Positions 32,631 through 33,489 of a stretch of DNA of 33,489 nucleotides are shown piece after piece. Within the stretch, counting starts at the first letter, position 1, and every line of letters starts with the position of its first letter. Location of the stretch: assembly GCA_023228705.1 (NCBI GenBank), contig JALOAS010000025.1, positions 1 to 33,489 of the forward strand, given 5' to 3'. A model generated the notes under the pieces. It was not told the origin of the DNA, did not search any database, and saw nothing but the letters and a program-made list of their open reading frames with translations. This DNA comes from Ottowia sp. GTDB taxonomy: Bacteria; Pseudomonadota; Gammaproteobacteria; Burkholderiales; Burkholderiaceae_C. A program made the translations under genes and the position numbers.

Positions 32631-33489
32631 ATGGAGATTTTTGGCGTACCGATACAGGCCATGATGGGGCAGCTGCTGATCGGCCTCATCAATGGCTCGT
32701 TTTATGCCCTGTTGTCGCTGGGGCTTGCCGTCATCTTCGGCATGCTCAACATCATCAATTTTGCGCATGGTGCGCTCTACATGATGGGCGCATTCACCGC
32801 CTACCTGCTGCTGCATTTTCTGGGGCTGAATTACTGGTGGGCGCTGGTGTTCACGCCGCTGATCATCGGCGTGGTGGGTGTCATCATCGAGCGCACCATG
32901 CTCCAGCATCTGTACAAGCTGGACCATATTTATGGCCTGCTCCTGACGTTTGGTCTGGCGTTGGTCATTGAAGGACTGTTCCGCAACAAGTACGGCTCCA
33001 CGGGTCTGCCTTACGCCATTCCATCGCAGCTGGCCGGTGGCCAGAACCTGGGTTTCATGTTCCTGCCCAATTACCGCGGATGGGTCATCATCGCGTCGGC
33101 CGTGGTCTGTTTTGCCACCTGGTTCTTCATCGAGCGCACACGCCTGGGCGGTTATTTGCGCGCCGCCACCGAGAACCCGGACCTGGTCCAGGCCTTCGGC
33201 ATCAACGTGCCGCTGATGATCACGCTCACCTTTGCCTTTGGCGCAGGCCTTGCCGGGCTGGCCGGTGTCATGGCTGCGCCCATCTACCAGGTGAGCCCGC
33301 AAATGGGCTCGGACCTCATCATCGTCGTCTTTGCCGTCGTCGTCATCGGCGGCATGGGCTCGATCCTGGGCGCCATCCTCACCGGGTTCATGCTGGGCGT
33401 GCTCGAGGGGCTGACCAAGGTGTTCTACCCCGAAGCATCGACCACGGTCATCTTCGTCGCCATGGTCCTTGTCCTGCTGGTGCGTCCGG
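32631..33489 (+). CDS. HAAT-family ABC transporter permease (LivH type), partial at window end
   Basis: The reading frame begins at ATG 32631 (MEIFGVPIQAMMGQLLIGLI) and runs open to the last base without a stop, so the gene is cut by the window. LivH motifs are NGSFYALLSLGLAVIFGMLN, INFAHGALYMMGAF, GLLLTFGLALVIEGLFR and VVIGGMGSILGAILTGFMLG. About 286 codons are present, nearly the whole protein. A LivM gene is expected next. Confidence 0.93.
   Translation, partial: MEIFGVPIQAMMGQLLIGLINGSFYALLSLGLAVIFGMLNIINFAHGALYMMGAFTAYLLLHFLGLNYWWALVFTPLIIGVVGVIIERTMLQHLYKLDHIYGLLLTFGLALVIEGLFRNKYGSTGLPYAIPSQLAGGQNLGFMFLPNYRGWVIIASAVVCFATWFFIERTRLGGYLRAATENPDLVQAFGINVPLMITLTFAFGAGLAGLAGVMAAPIYQVSPQMGSDLIIVVFAVVVIGGMGSILGAILTGFMLGVLEGLTKVFYPEASTTVIFVAMVLVLLVRP

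Noticed and set aside
1..33489. CRISPR arrays, tRNA or rRNA genes, phage integrase
   Set aside because: Read for regular spaced repeats, tRNA arm motifs and integrase signatures; none were found, including at the compositional junctions.

Overview
The window reads as chromosomal DNA of a high-GC betaproteobacterium, most likely order Burkholderiales. This rests on the lptA-lptB-rpoN gene order, the DsbA type, and the abundance of class III aminotransferase/MMSDH and branched-chain-type (HAAT) ABC transporter genes. No rRNA or tRNA was seen, and species cannot be named from sequence alone.

Left, GC-rich (1-10789): dsbA-like, a terminator, then lptA-lptB-rpoN (LPS export plus sigma-54), a DUF4139/MuiA-like secreted protein, pgpA and pncC. 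A convergent LysR regulator is followed by a divergent pair, a class III aminotransferase and a CoA-acylating semialdehyde dehydrogenase. That pair looks like an omega-amino-acid (beta-alanine type) catabolic unit.

Centre (10790 to about 27330) is a mosaic accessory cluster. Its first part (10790-19659) is strikingly AT-rich. It encodes a three-subunit molybdenum hydroxylase in coxM-coxS-coxL order and a complete HAAT transporter (binding protein, two permeases, two ATPases). At the start codon of a CoxG-like membrane-anchored protein the base composition switches back to GC-rich, and this continues through an XdhC-family maturation gene. An IS1595-family element with a frameshifted transposase sits at the end of xdhC. 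AT-rich DNA then resumes with a CobS-like AAA+ ATPase, a decayed IS5-family transposase, a CobT-like VWA protein and a carboxymuconolactone-decarboxylase-family protein. The notable idea is that the CobS/CobT-like pair, seen here without CobN, replaces the CoxD/CoxE AAA+/VWA pair that matures CO dehydrogenase. It would then be a maturation machine for this molybdenum hydroxylase rather than a cobalt chelatase. The large subunit lacks the CO-dehydrogenase active-site cysteine motif, so its substrate is probably an organic compound (N-heterocycle or similar) imported by the linked transporter.

Right, GC-rich (about 27331-33489): a 5'-truncated EamA/DMT permease remnant marks the island edge. 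It is followed by a membrane-tethered FMN/Fe-S glutamate-synthase-like protein and a second HAAT operon (LivG, LivF, binding protein, and a LivH cut by the window end). The LivF of this operon has arginine in place of the Walker A lysine.

All family calls come from reading motifs. No database search or composition calculation was run.
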